A stretch of 64,000 bases of DNA from NCBI RefSeq assembly GCF_000522985.1, contig NZ_CP007128.1, positions 558,001 to 622,000 on the forward strand, written 5' to 3'. A program made the position numbers and the translations under genes. Every line of letters starts with the position of its first letter. Within the stretch, counting starts at the first letter, position 1. Below the pieces are notes generated by a model. It was not told the origin of the DNA, ran no database searches, and saw only the letters and a program-made list of their open reading frames with translations. Below, in pieces: positions 18,298 through 26,340 of the stretch. This DNA is from Gemmatirosa kalamazoonensis (GTDB taxonomy: Bacteria; Gemmatimonadota; Gemmatimonadetes; Gemmatimonadales; Gemmatimonadaceae).

Positions 18298-18328
18298 GCC
18301 CCGGGGCGCACGAAGCCCCGGGGCTTTT
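18298..18328 (+). terminator. Rho-independent terminator
   Basis: A 10-bp GC-only stem (GCCCCGGGGC at 18298-18307 and again at 18315-18324) with a seven-base loop is followed by four T residues. It follows the zinc-ribbon gene and precedes the cold-shock leader. Confidence 0.88.
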
Positions 18329-18466
18329 GCGTGTCGAACGTGACGCCGGTGTAAGGGTCCGAGATTTGCTCGCCCGTCCGATTCCGAACCGCCCGCCGCC
18401 GCCGAGCCTTTGGCGAGGGCTCCACCGACACCCCGTAGGATTCGAAAGAGAAGAGAGGTACGCGGC

Positions 18467-18673
18467 ATGGATCGTATGACCGGCACCGTGAAGTGGTTCA
18501 ACGACGCCAAGGGCTTCGGGTTCATCGGCCGTGAGGGGGGACCGGACGTCTTCGTACACTTCACCGCGATCGAGTCCACCGGTTTCAAGAGCCTGGCCGA
18601 GGGCGACCAGGTCGAGTTCGAGATCGTGCAAGGACAGAAGGGCCCACAGGCGGCGAACGTCCGGAAGGTCTGA
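18467..18673 (+). CDS. Cold-shock protein (CspA family)
   Basis: The 68-residue single cold-shock domain has RNP1 (KGFGFIGRE) and RNP2 (VFVHFTAIE) intact, so it should bind single-stranded RNA and DNA as a chaperone. An AGAGAGG site lies seven bases before the ATG at 18467; an alternative ATG is three codons on (MTGTVKWF). A leader of up to about 135 bases between the upstream terminator and the start could hold a cold-responsive structure, as in other csp genes, but I cannot show that. The next gene starts 16 bp after the stop. Confidence 0.95.
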   Translation: MDRMTGTVKWFNDAKGFGFIGREGGPDVFVHFTAIESTGFKSLAEGDQVEFEIVQGQKGPQAANVRKV

Positions 18674-18689
18674 ACCCCACCCGGACGGC

Positions 18690-19697
18690 ATGCCCGCCAA
18701 ACGGCGCACCCAGAGCTCGAGTCGGCCCCGGCCTCCGCGACGCGGAGCCGGGGCCGATCCCTTCGCGGACGTCGTCGCCCAGCTCGAGGCGATCGAGCGC
18801 GGCGACGGCGAGGGGGAGCTGCGTCTCCCGGGCGACGTGACGCTCCGCGTCACGAGCCTCGCCAAGCCGTACTTCCCCGGTGATGGGATCACGAAGGGCG
18901 ACCTCATGCGGTTCTACGTGCGCGTCGCCCCCGTGCTCCTCGACGCCATCGCCGACCGCCCGCTCGTCCTTCGCCGCTACCCCGGTGGGATCGACGGCCC
19001 GTCGTTCCACCAGCACGACCCCGGCGACAACACCCCCGACGGCGTCCGCGTCGAGGAGGTCGTCGTGCAGCGCGGCGAGCCGGCCGAACGGCGCCTCGTC
19101 GGCGGCCCCGTCGACGAGCCGGGCGTCGCCCTCGCCACGCTGCTGTACACGGTGCAGCTGGGCACGATCCCGGTGAACGTCTGGCACTCGCGCGTCGGCT
19201 CCATCGCCAGCCCCGACTACGCGGTGCTCGACCTCGACCCCGACCCGAAGGCGGGCTTCGCGGGAGTCATCGCGGTGGCGCGCCTCGTCCACGACGCGCT
19301 CGCGCGGAGGCACCTCGCGAGCGCCGCGAAGACGTCGGGATCGCGCGGCATTCACATGCTGATCCCGCTCCCTGGCGGCTCGTCGTTCGACGACGCGGCA
19401 TCGCTGGCCGAGGAGATCGCGAGCGAGGTGGCCACCGAGCATCCGGAGATGGCCACCGTGGAGCGCTCGCTCGACGAGCGGCGGCGCGGCACGGTGTACG
19501 TCGACCATCTGCAGAACGCGGCCGGGAAGACGCTCGCCGCAGTGTTCTCGGTGCGGGCGAGGCCGCACGCGACGGTCTCCACACCGATCACGTGGCGGCA
19601 GGTCACGACCACGCTGCAGCCCGAGCGTTACACGATCCGCACCGTCACGCGCCAGCGGGACTCGCTCATGACGCGCTGGCGCTCGCTCATGGGTTAG
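18690..19697 (+). CDS. Stand-alone LigD-type DNA polymerase/primase
   Basis: The 335-residue protein corresponds to the primase-polymerase (AEP) domain of LigD. Diagnostic features are YFPGDGITKGDLMRFYVRVA, PLVLRRYPGGIDGPSFHQ, the catalytic YAVLDLDPDPKAGF and a SGSRGIHMLIPL motif. In the family this domain fills gaps and adds nucleotides during Ku-dependent end joining. No ligase or phosphoesterase domain is fused and no ku gene is near, so any partner must be encoded elsewhere. The Arg/Ser-rich N-terminus (KRRTQSSSRPRPPRRG) could be a nucleic-acid tail. The stop lies within the heptamer GTTAGGC. Start: ATG at 18690. Confidence 0.88.
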   Translation: MPAKRRTQSSSRPRPPRRGAGADPFADVVAQLEAIERGDGEGELRLPGDVTLRVTSLAKPYFPGDGITKGDLMRFYVRVAPVLLDAIADRPLVLRRYPGGIDGPSFHQHDPGDNTPDGVRVEEVVVQRGEPAERRLVGGPVDEPGVALATLLYTVQLGTIPVNVWHSRVGSIASPDYAVLDLDPDPKAGFAGVIAVARLVHDALARRHLASAAKTSGSRGIHMLIPLPGGSSFDDAASLAEEIASEVATEHPEMATVERSLDERRRGTVYVDHLQNAAGKTLAAVFSVRARPHATVSTPITWRQVTTTLQPERYTIRTVTRQRDSLMTRWRSLMG

Positions 19698-19844
19698 GCG
19701 GGGCGCGCCCGAAGTCCCGGAATTGGGACGGGCGGCGACGGAGGATATTGCCGCAAGGGACGTGATGACACACATTGGGCGCCTCTCCCTTGCGCACCAC
19801 CGGGGTCCCGCCGTTCCCGCCTCCCCCGGTCTTCCCGCCCTCCC

Positions 19845-20123
19845 GTGTCGCGCGCCATTCTCTACACCCGTGAGCTGCCGGGTGGCGGCTACGTCGCCAT
19901 CGACGCGGTCATCGACGCGCGCGGTCATCACGCACGCCTGTGGGTGGAACGTCGATCGGACCCACTGCGCCGCTCGGGGCACCTCCCGCCGATCATCGCC
20001 GAGTGCAACGCGTCCGACGCCGACGGGGCCCTCGACCGCCTGCGGCCCCTCGCGTGCGACAACCTGTCGCTGGCGCTCGCGATCCGGCGCTGGCAGGCGA
20101 CGCGCCGGCCGGGCGCGATGTGA
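19845..20123 (+). CDS. Small hypothetical protein
   Basis: The 92-residue protein starts at GTG 19845 (SRAILYTRELPGGGYVAID). It looks like a small alpha/beta protein with a beta hairpin at the N-terminus and a Leu/Ala helix at the C-terminus. No known motif is visible. Coding is supported by GC-rich third positions and by a strong hairpin right after the stop. Confidence 0.5.
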   Translation: MSRAILYTRELPGGGYVAIDAVIDARGHHARLWVERRSDPLRRSGHLPPIIAECNASDADGALDRLRPLACDNLSLALAIRRWQATRRPGAM

Positions 20124-20138
20124 GTCTCGATGTGAAAC

Positions 20139-20169
20139 GCGGCCCCCGACTCGATCGGTCGGGGGCCGC
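20139..20169. terminator. Perfect 12-bp hairpin between convergent genes
   Basis: GCGGCCCCCGAC (20139-20150) and its exact complement (20158-20169) flank a seven-base loop. It lies between the ends of a plus-strand gene and the minus-strand Nudix gene, so it can serve both. There is no T-tract on either side. Confidence 0.75.
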
Positions 20170-20195
20170 GTGACGTCGTGCCGGGCGGTGAACGG

Positions 20196-20912
20196 TTACT
20201 CGAACCGGACGCCGCGCGGCGGGTTCTTGCGGCGGCGGGGCGCGTAGCGGAACAGCTGCGCCGGACGGCCGCGCCCCTCGCTCCGCCATTCGTCGGTGGC
20301 CTCGACGATGCGCGCTGCCTGGAGCGAGCGGCGGAAGCTCGCCTTGTGGAGCGGGCGGTCGAGCAGGAGCTCGTACATCTCCTGGAGCTCGCTCAGCGTG
20401 AACGTCGGCGGCAGCAGGCGGAAGGCGACCGGCGCCTGGCTCACGCGCGACTGCACCAGCTCCACCGCGGCGTCGACCATGGCGCGCTGGCGCGGGGCGA
20501 GCGCGGGCAGGTCGGCGATGGCGAAGAACTCCGCGTCGTCCTCCGACGGCAGCGAGGTGCCGACCGGCACGAGCCCGACGAACGCCACCGAGATCTCGGA
20601 GGCGCCGGGGTGCCGGCGGCCGTCGCCGAACGCGCCGATCTGGAGCAGCCAGTCGGGCGCCTCACCGAGCGTCTCGGCGGCGATGCGCTCGGCGCCCTGG
20701 GAGAACGTCTCCTCGAAGCGGCCGATGCCCCACGGCAGCACCCACCGCTCCCGTAACCGTTCCCCGCCCTTCGCCGCGGGAGCGCGGCGCAGCGCGACGG
20801 CGAGCTGGCCGTCGAGGACGGTCAGCAGCACGACGTCCACCGAGAAGGGGCTCCGGTGGATCGCAGGCCGACGCGAAGTGCGGGGCCGCGGGGAGGTCAG
20901 AACAGGGCTCAT
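20196..20912 (-). CDS. NrtR-like Nudix/winged-helix regulator
   Basis: The 238-residue protein has an N-terminal Nudix-like domain (residues about 20-150) and a C-terminal winged helix (FTLSELQEMYELLLDRPLHKASFRRSL). The Nudix box is degenerate (GRFEETFSQGAERIAAETLG), as in NrtR, which senses ADP-ribose or related ligands instead of hydrolysing them and represses NAD-metabolism genes. A near-consensus promoter with an overlapping palindrome precedes it, suggesting autoregulation. No NAD biosynthesis gene is adjacent, so the targets are unknown. A catalytic Nudix enzyme is the alternative. Confidence 0.8.
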   Translation of the reverse strand: MSPVLTSPRPRTSRRPAIHRSPFSVDVVLLTVLDGQLAVALRRAPAAKGGERLRERWVLPWGIGRFEETFSQGAERIAAETLGEAPDWLLQIGAFGDGRRHPGASEISVAFVGLVPVGTSLPSEDDAEFFAIADLPALAPRQRAMVDAAVELVQSRVSQAPVAFRLLPPTFTLSELQEMYELLLDRPLHKASFRRSLQAARIVEATDEWRSEGRGRPAQLFRYAPRRRKNPPRGVRFE

Positions 20913-20918
20913 GGGCGC

Positions 20919-20947
20919 AATTATTCACGCGTTGACACTAAAGTCAA
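20919..20947 (-). promoter_or_regulatory. Promoter and palindromic operator of Nudix regulator
   Basis: Read on the minus strand, TTGACT is followed by a 17-bp spacer and ATAATT, a strong sigma-70-type promoter. The plus-strand palindrome TTGAC-N6-GTCAA (20932-20947) covers the -35 box and the start of the spacer, a natural repressor site. The -10 box ends only six bases before the ATG at 20912, so the transcript would start at or beside the start codon (leaderless). Confidence 0.7.
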
Positions 20948-21023
20948 GTCGTGAAAGCGGACCACCAATTGCCCTCTGTGCGTGCGTGGCGCCACGTGTG
21001 ACGACACGTGTGGCGCGCACGCC

Positions 21024-21308
21024 TCACCAGTTGATCGTGCCCTGCTTCGACGTGTCCACCTGATCGGTCAGATCCGTCTTGAACAGGAACGCGTCGCGCT
21101 GCCGGGCGAGGAAGGTCCGGGCCTGCGGGTCCATCAGGTTGAGGCCGTAGTGGTTGATCAGCATGGTCTGCTGGCGGAGCCACTGGCCCCAGCAGTCCTG
21201 GCAGATGTCGCGGACGATGCGCTCGCCCGTGGCACCCGTGACGCCGATCGGCGGCTTCTCGAACCCGGCCCGGGTCTGGCCGCAGCGGGAGCAGGTAACG
21301 TCTGGCAT
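21024..21308 (-). CDS. yggX: YggX-like Fe(II)-trafficking protein
   Basis: The 94-residue protein matches the YggX family through CWGQWLRQQTMLINHYGLNL and the following helix ARTFLARQRDAFLF, which parallel the E. coli core motif WxxWxxxQTMLINExxLN. YggX protects iron-sulfur clusters during oxidative stress. An N-terminal CSRCGQ pair and a later ICQDCW pair could form a zinc ribbon not present in the E. coli protein. Start: ATG at 21308. It lies downstream of the desaturase on the same strand, separated from it by a terminator-like hairpin. Confidence 0.8.
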   Translation of the reverse strand: MPDVTCSRCGQTRAGFEKPPIGVTGATGERIVRDICQDCWGQWLRQQTMLINHYGLNLMDPQARTFLARQRDAFLFKTDLTDQVDTSKQGTINW

Positions 21309-21359
21309 TTTCGATGGTTACGGACGGACGTTGGATCGTTGGGTACCCCCGGAAAGCTA

Positions 21360-21394
21360 ATCGGCTCCCCGACGCCGAAGCGTGGGGAGCCGAT
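21360..21394 (-). terminator. Terminator-like hairpin after desaturase
   Basis: ATCGGCTCCCC (21360-21370) pairs perfectly with 21384-21394 around a 13-base loop. On the minus strand it follows the desaturase stop by 25 bp and is followed by a weak T-containing stretch (TTAGCTTT). Confidence 0.7.
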
Positions 21395-21418
21395 GGACGT
21401 CCGAGGGTGGCGGGCCGG

Positions 21419-22222
21419 TCAGGCGGCAGCCTTCGCGGTCGGGTCCTCGCCACGGTCCCGGTCGTAGCCGGAGACGCCGTGGGCGTACTTGATCTTCGCC
21501 AGGCCGAGCAGCGAGAGCGCCCGGATGTAGATCCAGCCGATGTCGAGCTCGAAGCCGCGGTGGGCGAACTTGGCCGAGTGCGGGTCGGCGTGGTGGTTGT
21601 TGTGGAGCTCCTCGCCGCCGAGCCAGATCGCGATCGGGCTGATGTTCCGGCTCTCGTCCTTGACCTCGTAGTTGCGGTAGCCGAGGGCGTGGCCGACGCC
21701 GTTGATGACCCCTGCGGCCCAGAACGGGATCCAGATCATCTGGATCCCCCAGACGAGGGGCCCGACGAAGAAGCCGAACAGCCAGATGTCGATGCCGAGC
21801 ATCACGAGGATGCCGAACGCGGAGCGCTTGTCGAGCAGGTGCCGCTCGAGCCAGTCGTTCGGGGTGCCCTTGCCGTACTTCTCGAGCACGCCCGGCTGAC
21901 GCACCGCCTGCCGGTAATAGAGCGCCCCCTTCAGCATGATGTTGCGCAGCCCCTCGAGGAGCGGGCTGTGGGGGTCACCCTCGCGGTCGGCGAACGCGTG
22001 GTGCTTGCGGTGGCAGGCGACCCATTCCTTGGTCTTGATCGCCGTGGTCAGCCACAGCCACACGCGCATCGGCACTTCGGCCAGCCAGTGGAACTTCACG
22101 CCGCGGTGCGTCTGCGCCCGGTGCAGAAACAGGGTCACGCAGACGTTGGTGAGGTGCCCGGCGACGACGATGAAGAGCACGGGCTTCCACCAGTGCGTCG
22201 CCCAACTACCGAACTCCGGCAT
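21419..22222 (-). CDS. Membrane fatty acid desaturase (acyl-CoA delta-9 type)
   Basis: The 267-residue membrane protein has the three histidine boxes of the family: HRAQTH, HRKHH and HNNHH, which bind the di-iron centre that inserts a double bond into an acyl chain. Four hydrophobic segments are visible (PVLFIVVAGHLTNVCVTLFL, FGILVMLGIDIWLFGFFVG). The length is slightly short compared with the usual 300 or so. It probably adjusts membrane fluidity. Start: ATG at 22222; a repeat palindrome lies about 100 bp upstream. Confidence 0.92.
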   Translation of the reverse strand: MPEFGSWATHWWKPVLFIVVAGHLTNVCVTLFLHRAQTHRGVKFHWLAEVPMRVWLWLTTAIKTKEWVACHRKHHAFADREGDPHSPLLEGLRNIMLKGALYYRQAVRQPGVLEKYGKGTPNDWLERHLLDKRSAFGILVMLGIDIWLFGFFVGPLVWGIQMIWIPFWAAGVINGVGHALGYRNYEVKDESRNISPIAIWLGGEELHNNHHADPHSAKFAHRGFELDIGWIYIRALSLLGLAKIKYAHGVSGYDRDRGEDPTAKAAA

Positions 22223-22324
22223 CTCGCATCACTCCAAGAACAAGGTCGAACGACGATCCCACGAAGAGTCGTGGAATCTAGCCGACCCTGATCGCACGGC
22301 CAGTGCCGGAAAGCCTTACAGGCA

Positions 22325-22411
22325 GCGTAGAGCGTAGAGCGTAGAGCGCAGATCGGGCCCCGGGGAGAGTCCTCGGAGCCCGCTCTGCGCTCTACGCTCT
22401 ACGCTCTACGC
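22325..22411. repeat. Inverted repeat of GTAGAGC heptamers
   Basis: Perfect 28-bp arms (22325-22352 and 22384-22411) consist of three GTAGAGC heptamers plus a GCGCAGA end. The loop is 31 bp. The right arm runs into the 3' end of the minus-strand gene at 22399, and the arm sequence supplies its last residues (ERRA) and its TAG stop. Confidence 0.92.
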
Positions 22412-22665
22412 TCCTTGCGCGGCTCCTCCTCTTCCTCGACCTCTTCCTCCACGCTCTCCTCGACCTCCTCGCCCTCGTCGAGCGGGATGTCGCGGGGCGC
22501 GAGCGACGGGAGGAGCCAGTGACGCGCCTCGTCGGTCAGATCGTCGACCGGCACGCGCATCGGCTTCATGCCGACGAAGCGCAGCAGCACGCTGTTGCCT
22601 CGCAGGATCGCGCAGAGAACCTCGTCGCGATGGATGCGGAGGCGGGGGGTCACGGTCACGAGCAC
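22399..22665 (-). CDS. Small hypothetical protein with acidic tail
   Basis: From the GTG at 22665 (GAGGT about eight bases upstream) the product is 88 residues: VTVTPRLRIHRDEVLCAILR, then a core GNSVLLRFVGMKPMRVPVDD, then a very acidic Glu/Val tail ending in the basic RKERRA. The tail end is translated from the palindromic repeat, so the original C-terminus has probably been replaced. A longer frame up to 22821 exists but looks less protein-like. The function is unknown. Confidence 0.55.
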   Translation of the reverse strand: MLVTVTPRLRIHRDEVLCAILRGNSVLLRFVGMKPMRVPVDDLTDEARHWLLPSLAPRDIPLDEGEEVEESVEEEVEEEEEPRKERRA

Positions 22666-22892
22666 GGGTGCTACCTCGGAAAATCGTCCTGCGAGCAACG
22701 GAAACGAGTGTCGGCCGCGGAGCGGGCCGACGTCGGAATGATACCCCGAACCCGTCCCCGCGATTCCAGAACCTCGCTCCCCTGGGCTCAAGGAATCTAC
22801 CGAAGATCTCCCGAAACGCATACTGAAATGTTGGCGACTCGGGGCTGCCGGAACGGCCGGCGGGCCGTGCTACCGGCGTGTCTGCGATGCGT

Positions 22893-24986
22893 TCACGGCA
22901 CCACCGTGACCGCCCCCGACGCCCCGGCCGGCGGGGCGTCCCCCCACGTGTCGTTCGTCGCGTCGAAGTCGGGGACGGTGCCGTCGGGCCACAGCCGGAC
23001 GCCCACCACCCGCGCCGGCACCTCGACGCTCGCCTCGATCCGGTCGCCGGTGCTCGGCCGCGCCCACAGGTCGACCGGAAAGCGCACGTCGCGCGCGCTG
23101 CCGTCGGCGAGCTTGAGCCGAGCCGCGACGGGGAACGGGATGCTCGTCGTGCGTCGCAGGTACAGCGTCGCGATGGTGCCGGCGGGGGTCGTGTGCGTCG
23201 CCGCGCTGTCGACGGCGATGTCCAGCACGTCGCTCGTGTACCAGAAGCTCCGCCAGTACCACGACAGATCCGTCCCGCTCACGTTCTCGATCGTGCGGAA
23301 GAAGTCTCCCGGCGTCGGATGCTTGAACGCCCAACGCCGGGTGTACTCGCGGAACGCGCGGTCGAACGTGTCGGCGCCGACGACGTGGTTGCGCAAGGTG
23401 AGCAGCGCGACGCCCGGCTTGCGATACGCGATCGCGCCTAACGCGCGCGCGTCGATCCAGTCGGGGCGCGTCATGAGCGGCGCCTGCGTGCGCTGCTCCA
23501 CTGCCTGCCGCCAGTCGCCGACGTACCCCGCGTACGCGCTCATGCCAGGATAGCGGCGCTCGTTCGAGAACGCGTTGATGTAGGTGTTGAACCCCTCGTC
23601 CATCCACGCGTAGCGCCGCTCGTTCGAGCCGACGAGCATCGGGTACCACTCGTGCCCCTGCTCGTGATCGACGGTGCTGAAGATCGACGACGGATCGTCG
23701 CTGCCGTAGTGCACCATCACGAACATCGGGTACTCCATGCCGCCCACCGGGCCGGCGACGCTCGTCGCCTGCGGGTACGGATACGGGTAGAACAGCGTGG
23801 AGTAGGTGCGCATCGACCAGCAGGTCTGCTCGGCGCCGCTCTCCCACGAGCGGTGCGCCTTCTCCATCTGGTAGAACGCCTGGCACAGGATGCCGTTCCA
23901 GCTCGTCGCGTCCCACCGGAAGTCGGGAGCCCCGGCCCACGCGACGTCGCGCACGTCCTCGGCGCGGAAGCGCCACGTCTTCGTGCCCGACACGGGACGC
24001 GTGCGCGCGGCCGCCGCCTCCTCGCGCGTGACGACCGCGGCGACGGTCTCCGGACGCCCCGGCGCGGCGCTCAGCGTGCGCGCGTGCGCGAGCCGCTCGC
24101 GCTGGTCCGCGGTGAGCACCTCCGGCGCGTTCTGCAGCACGCCGCTGCCGGCGACGACGTAGCCCGCCGGCGCGGTGATGCTGTAGTCGATGTCGCCGTA
24201 CTCGAGGTAGAACTCGCCCTGGCCGAGATACGGGTCGGTGTTCCACCCGCGCACATCGTCGTACACGGCCATGCGCGGGTACCACTGCGCGATCTCGAAC
24301 AGCGTGCCGTCGCGGCCCATGCGGTCGGAGCCGTGCTCCGGGACGGCGAACCGGAAGCGGAGCGTGATCGTCGCGCGCCCGCCCTTCGGTGCGATCGGCG
24401 CGTCGAGATCGAGGCGCATCATCGTGTCGTCGATCTTCGGCGCGCCCACCGGCGGGCGGCCGTCCACGCGCACGTCGCTCAGATCGTAGCCGCCCTTGAA
24501 CCCGCGCACGCCCCAGCGCGACTCGGCGGGATTCATCGCTGAGCCCTTGCTGCCGGGGCGGTAGAGGTTCTGATCGAGCTGCAGCCAGACGAAGCGCAGC
24601 GTGTCGGGGGAGTTGTTCGTGTAGCGGATCGTCACCTGCCCGCTCACCGTGCCGCCGTTCGCCGTGTCGAGCGTGGCGGCGATCGTGTAGTCGGCGCGCT
24701 GCTGCCAGTACGCGGGGCCGGGTGCGCCCGAGGCGGCGCGGTACGGGTTCGGACCGGGCCAGTCGACGCGGCCCAGCGGGGCGAAGATCTGGAACGGGTC
24801 GCCGGCGTCCGCCGCGCGCGCCGCGCCAACCACGTTGCCGCTCATGTCGATGCGCACGGGCGTCATCACCTGCGCGGCGGGACGCGCACACCCGACGGCG
24901 AGGAGCGCGGCGAGCGCGGCACGGCGCCGGTGGAAGAGCTCAGAAGGCACGGCGAACGGGATGGAGGTCGAGCCGCTGCGGTGCAA
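22893..24986 (-). CDS. M1-family zinc metallopeptidase, secreted
   Basis: The 697-residue protein has an N-terminal lipoprotein-like signal (LAALLAVGC). The M1 catalytic site reads VDHEQGHEWYPMLVGS with the third zinc ligand Glu in WMDEGFNTYINAF. A GGMEYPMFVMV segment corresponds to the exopeptidase GxMEN motif in altered form. It is probably an aminopeptidase-like enzyme acting outside the cytoplasm. The gene could also start at an in-frame GTG at 24950, which would leave a more typical signal peptide. It is divergent from the aldo/keto reductase gene. Confidence 0.9.
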   Translation of the reverse strand: MHRSGSTSIPFAVPSELFHRRRAALAALLAVGCARPAAQVMTPVRIDMSGNVVGAARAADAGDPFQIFAPLGRVDWPGPNPYRAASGAPGPAYWQQRADYTIAATLDTANGGTVSGQVTIRYTNNSPDTLRFVWLQLDQNLYRPGSKGSAMNPAESRWGVRGFKGGYDLSDVRVDGRPPVGAPKIDDTMMRLDLDAPIAPKGGRATITLRFRFAVPEHGSDRMGRDGTLFEIAQWYPRMAVYDDVRGWNTDPYLGQGEFYLEYGDIDYSITAPAGYVVAGSGVLQNAPEVLTADQRERLAHARTLSAAPGRPETVAAVVTREEAAAARTRPVSGTKTWRFRAEDVRDVAWAGAPDFRWDATSWNGILCQAFYQMEKAHRSWESGAEQTCWSMRTYSTLFYPYPYPQATSVAGPVGGMEYPMFVMVHYGSDDPSSIFSTVDHEQGHEWYPMLVGSNERRYAWMDEGFNTYINAFSNERRYPGMSAYAGYVGDWRQAVEQRTQAPLMTRPDWIDARALGAIAYRKPGVALLTLRNHVVGADTFDRAFREYTRRWAFKHPTPGDFFRTIENVSGTDLSWYWRSFWYTSDVLDIAVDSAATHTTPAGTIATLYLRRTTSIPFPVAARLKLADGSARDVRFPVDLWARPSTGDRIEASVEVPARVVGVRLWPDGTVPDFDATNDTWGDAPPAGASGAVTVVP

Positions 24987-25085
24987 CGGGGGTGCCGCAC
25001 CCGCCGCCGGACGACGCGCCCGCGTGGCCCGGTGGAACGTAGACGCCCTTGCCGCGCCCTGCCGGGCACCGATAGCGTCCGACGC

Positions 25086-26246
25086 ATGTCACCCGGTACG
25101 CGCTCCACCCGGCCCGCCGCCACCGCGACCGCGCCCTCGCAGGAGGCCCGCCGCGCCACGCGCGAGGGGACGGCGCGCTACGTCGCGCGGTTCGCGTCGC
25201 GCTTCACGGAGGACTACTTCCGCGCCATGGGCGCCCGCGGCAGCGCGCTCGCCGTCGGGTCGATCGGGCTCGGCACGTACCTCGGCGAATGCAGCGACGA
25301 CGACGACGCGCGCTACGAGACGGCGGTGTACGCGGGCCTCGCGGCGGGATGCAACGTCGTCGACACGGCGATCAACTACCGCTGCCAGCGCTCGGAGCGC
25401 GCGGTGGGACGCGCCGTGGCGCGCGCGCTCGCCGACGGTGTCGCGCGGCGCGACGAGGTGGTCGTGTGCACGAAGGGCGGCTACATCGCGCTCGACGGCG
25501 CGCCGCCGGCGACGCGCGAGGCGTACGAGGCGTACCTCGCCGACGAGTTCTTCGGGCCGGGCGTGATGCGGCCGGAGGACGTCGTGCACGGTGGACACTC
25601 GTTCGCGCCGGGATTCCTCGCGCACCAGATCGCGCGCAGCCGCGCGAACCTCGGCGTCGACACGATCGATCTCTACTACCTGCACGAGCCGGAGCGGCAG
25701 CTCGACTCGTCGGCGGGCACCGCGTTCGCGACGACGCTGCGCCGCGCGATCGAGGCGCTCGAGGCGAGCGTGGCACGCGGCGAGATCGCGCGGTGGGGGA
25801 TCGCGACGTGGCGCGGCCTCCGCGTGCCGCCGGGCGCGAAGGCGCGCGACCACCTCGCGCTCGCCGACGTCGTCGCCGCGGCGCGCGACGTGGCGGGCGA
25901 CGCGCACCACTTCGCCGCGGTGCAGCTCCCGATCAGCCTCGCGATGCCCGAAGCGGTGCGCGCGCCGACACAGCCGCTGGCGACGCGCGGCGCGAGCCCG
26001 CAACGCACGGTGCCGCTGCTGCAGGCGGCGCAGGAGCTTGGCGTCGCGGTGGTGGCGAGCGCGCCGCTCATGCAGGCGCAGCTCGCGTCGAACCTGCCGC
26101 CGGCGCTGCGCGACGCGTTCCCCGGCTGCGAGACGGACGCGCAGCGCGCGATCACGTTCGTGCGGTCGCTCCCCGGCGTCGCGGTGGCGCTCGTCGGCAC
26201 GCGGTCGGTGGAGCATCTCACCGAGAATCTGCGCTCGGCGCGGTGA
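25086..26246 (+). CDS. Aldo/keto reductase family protein
   Basis: The 386-residue protein has the AKR (beta/alpha)8 pattern: GLGTYLGE, then VVDTAINYRCQRSERAVG with the catalytic Asp and Tyr, the Lys in VVVCTKGGYIAL, and the His in DLYYLHEPE. The C-terminal cofactor region reads GVAVALVGTRSVEHLTENL. It should reduce a carbonyl with NADPH. I chose the ATG at 25086; the in-frame sequence before it is Arg-rich and overlaps the neighbouring signal-peptide region. An octamer palindrome begins 10 bp after the stop. Confidence 0.9.
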   Translation: MSPGTRSTRPAATATAPSQEARRATREGTARYVARFASRFTEDYFRAMGARGSALAVGSIGLGTYLGECSDDDDARYETAVYAGLAAGCNVVDTAINYRCQRSERAVGRAVARALADGVARRDEVVVCTKGGYIALDGAPPATREAYEAYLADEFFGPGVMRPEDVVHGGHSFAPGFLAHQIARSRANLGVDTIDLYYLHEPERQLDSSAGTAFATTLRRAIEALEASVARGEIARWGIATWRGLRVPPGAKARDHLALADVVAAARDVAGDAHHFAAVQLPISLAMPEAVRAPTQPLATRGASPQRTVPLLQAAQELGVAVVASAPLMQAQLASNLPPALRDAFPGCETDAQRAITFVRSLPGVAVALVGTRSVEHLTENLRSAR

Positions 26247-26256
26247 GCCGTTCGGC

Positions 26257-26334
26257 CTCACGCGGAGACGCGGAGAACGCGGAGAACACCAACTGCTCTA
26301 GGTGTTCGCCGCGTTCTCCGCGTCTCCGCGTGAG
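26257..26334. repeat. Inverted repeat of ACGCGGAG units
   Basis: 34-bp arms (26257-26290 and 26301-26334) with a single mismatch flank a 10-bp loop. Each arm holds three ACGCGGAG-like octamers, and the loop side reads GGTGTT/AACACC. It lies between convergent genes, 10 bp from one stop and 6 bp from the other. The same unit occurs at 891, 46941 and 53246. Confidence 0.92.
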
Positions 26335-26340
26335 AGGATG

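Noticed and set aside
20124-20195. tRNA or small RNA in the hairpin after 20123
   Set aside because: Only one 12-bp stem is present, with no cloverleaf or conserved loop bases.
26257-26334. Simple rho-independent terminator for all palindromes
   Set aside because: Most lack a T-tract, one lies between divergent genes, one lies in a coding frame and one encloses a gene. Some may still terminate transcription.
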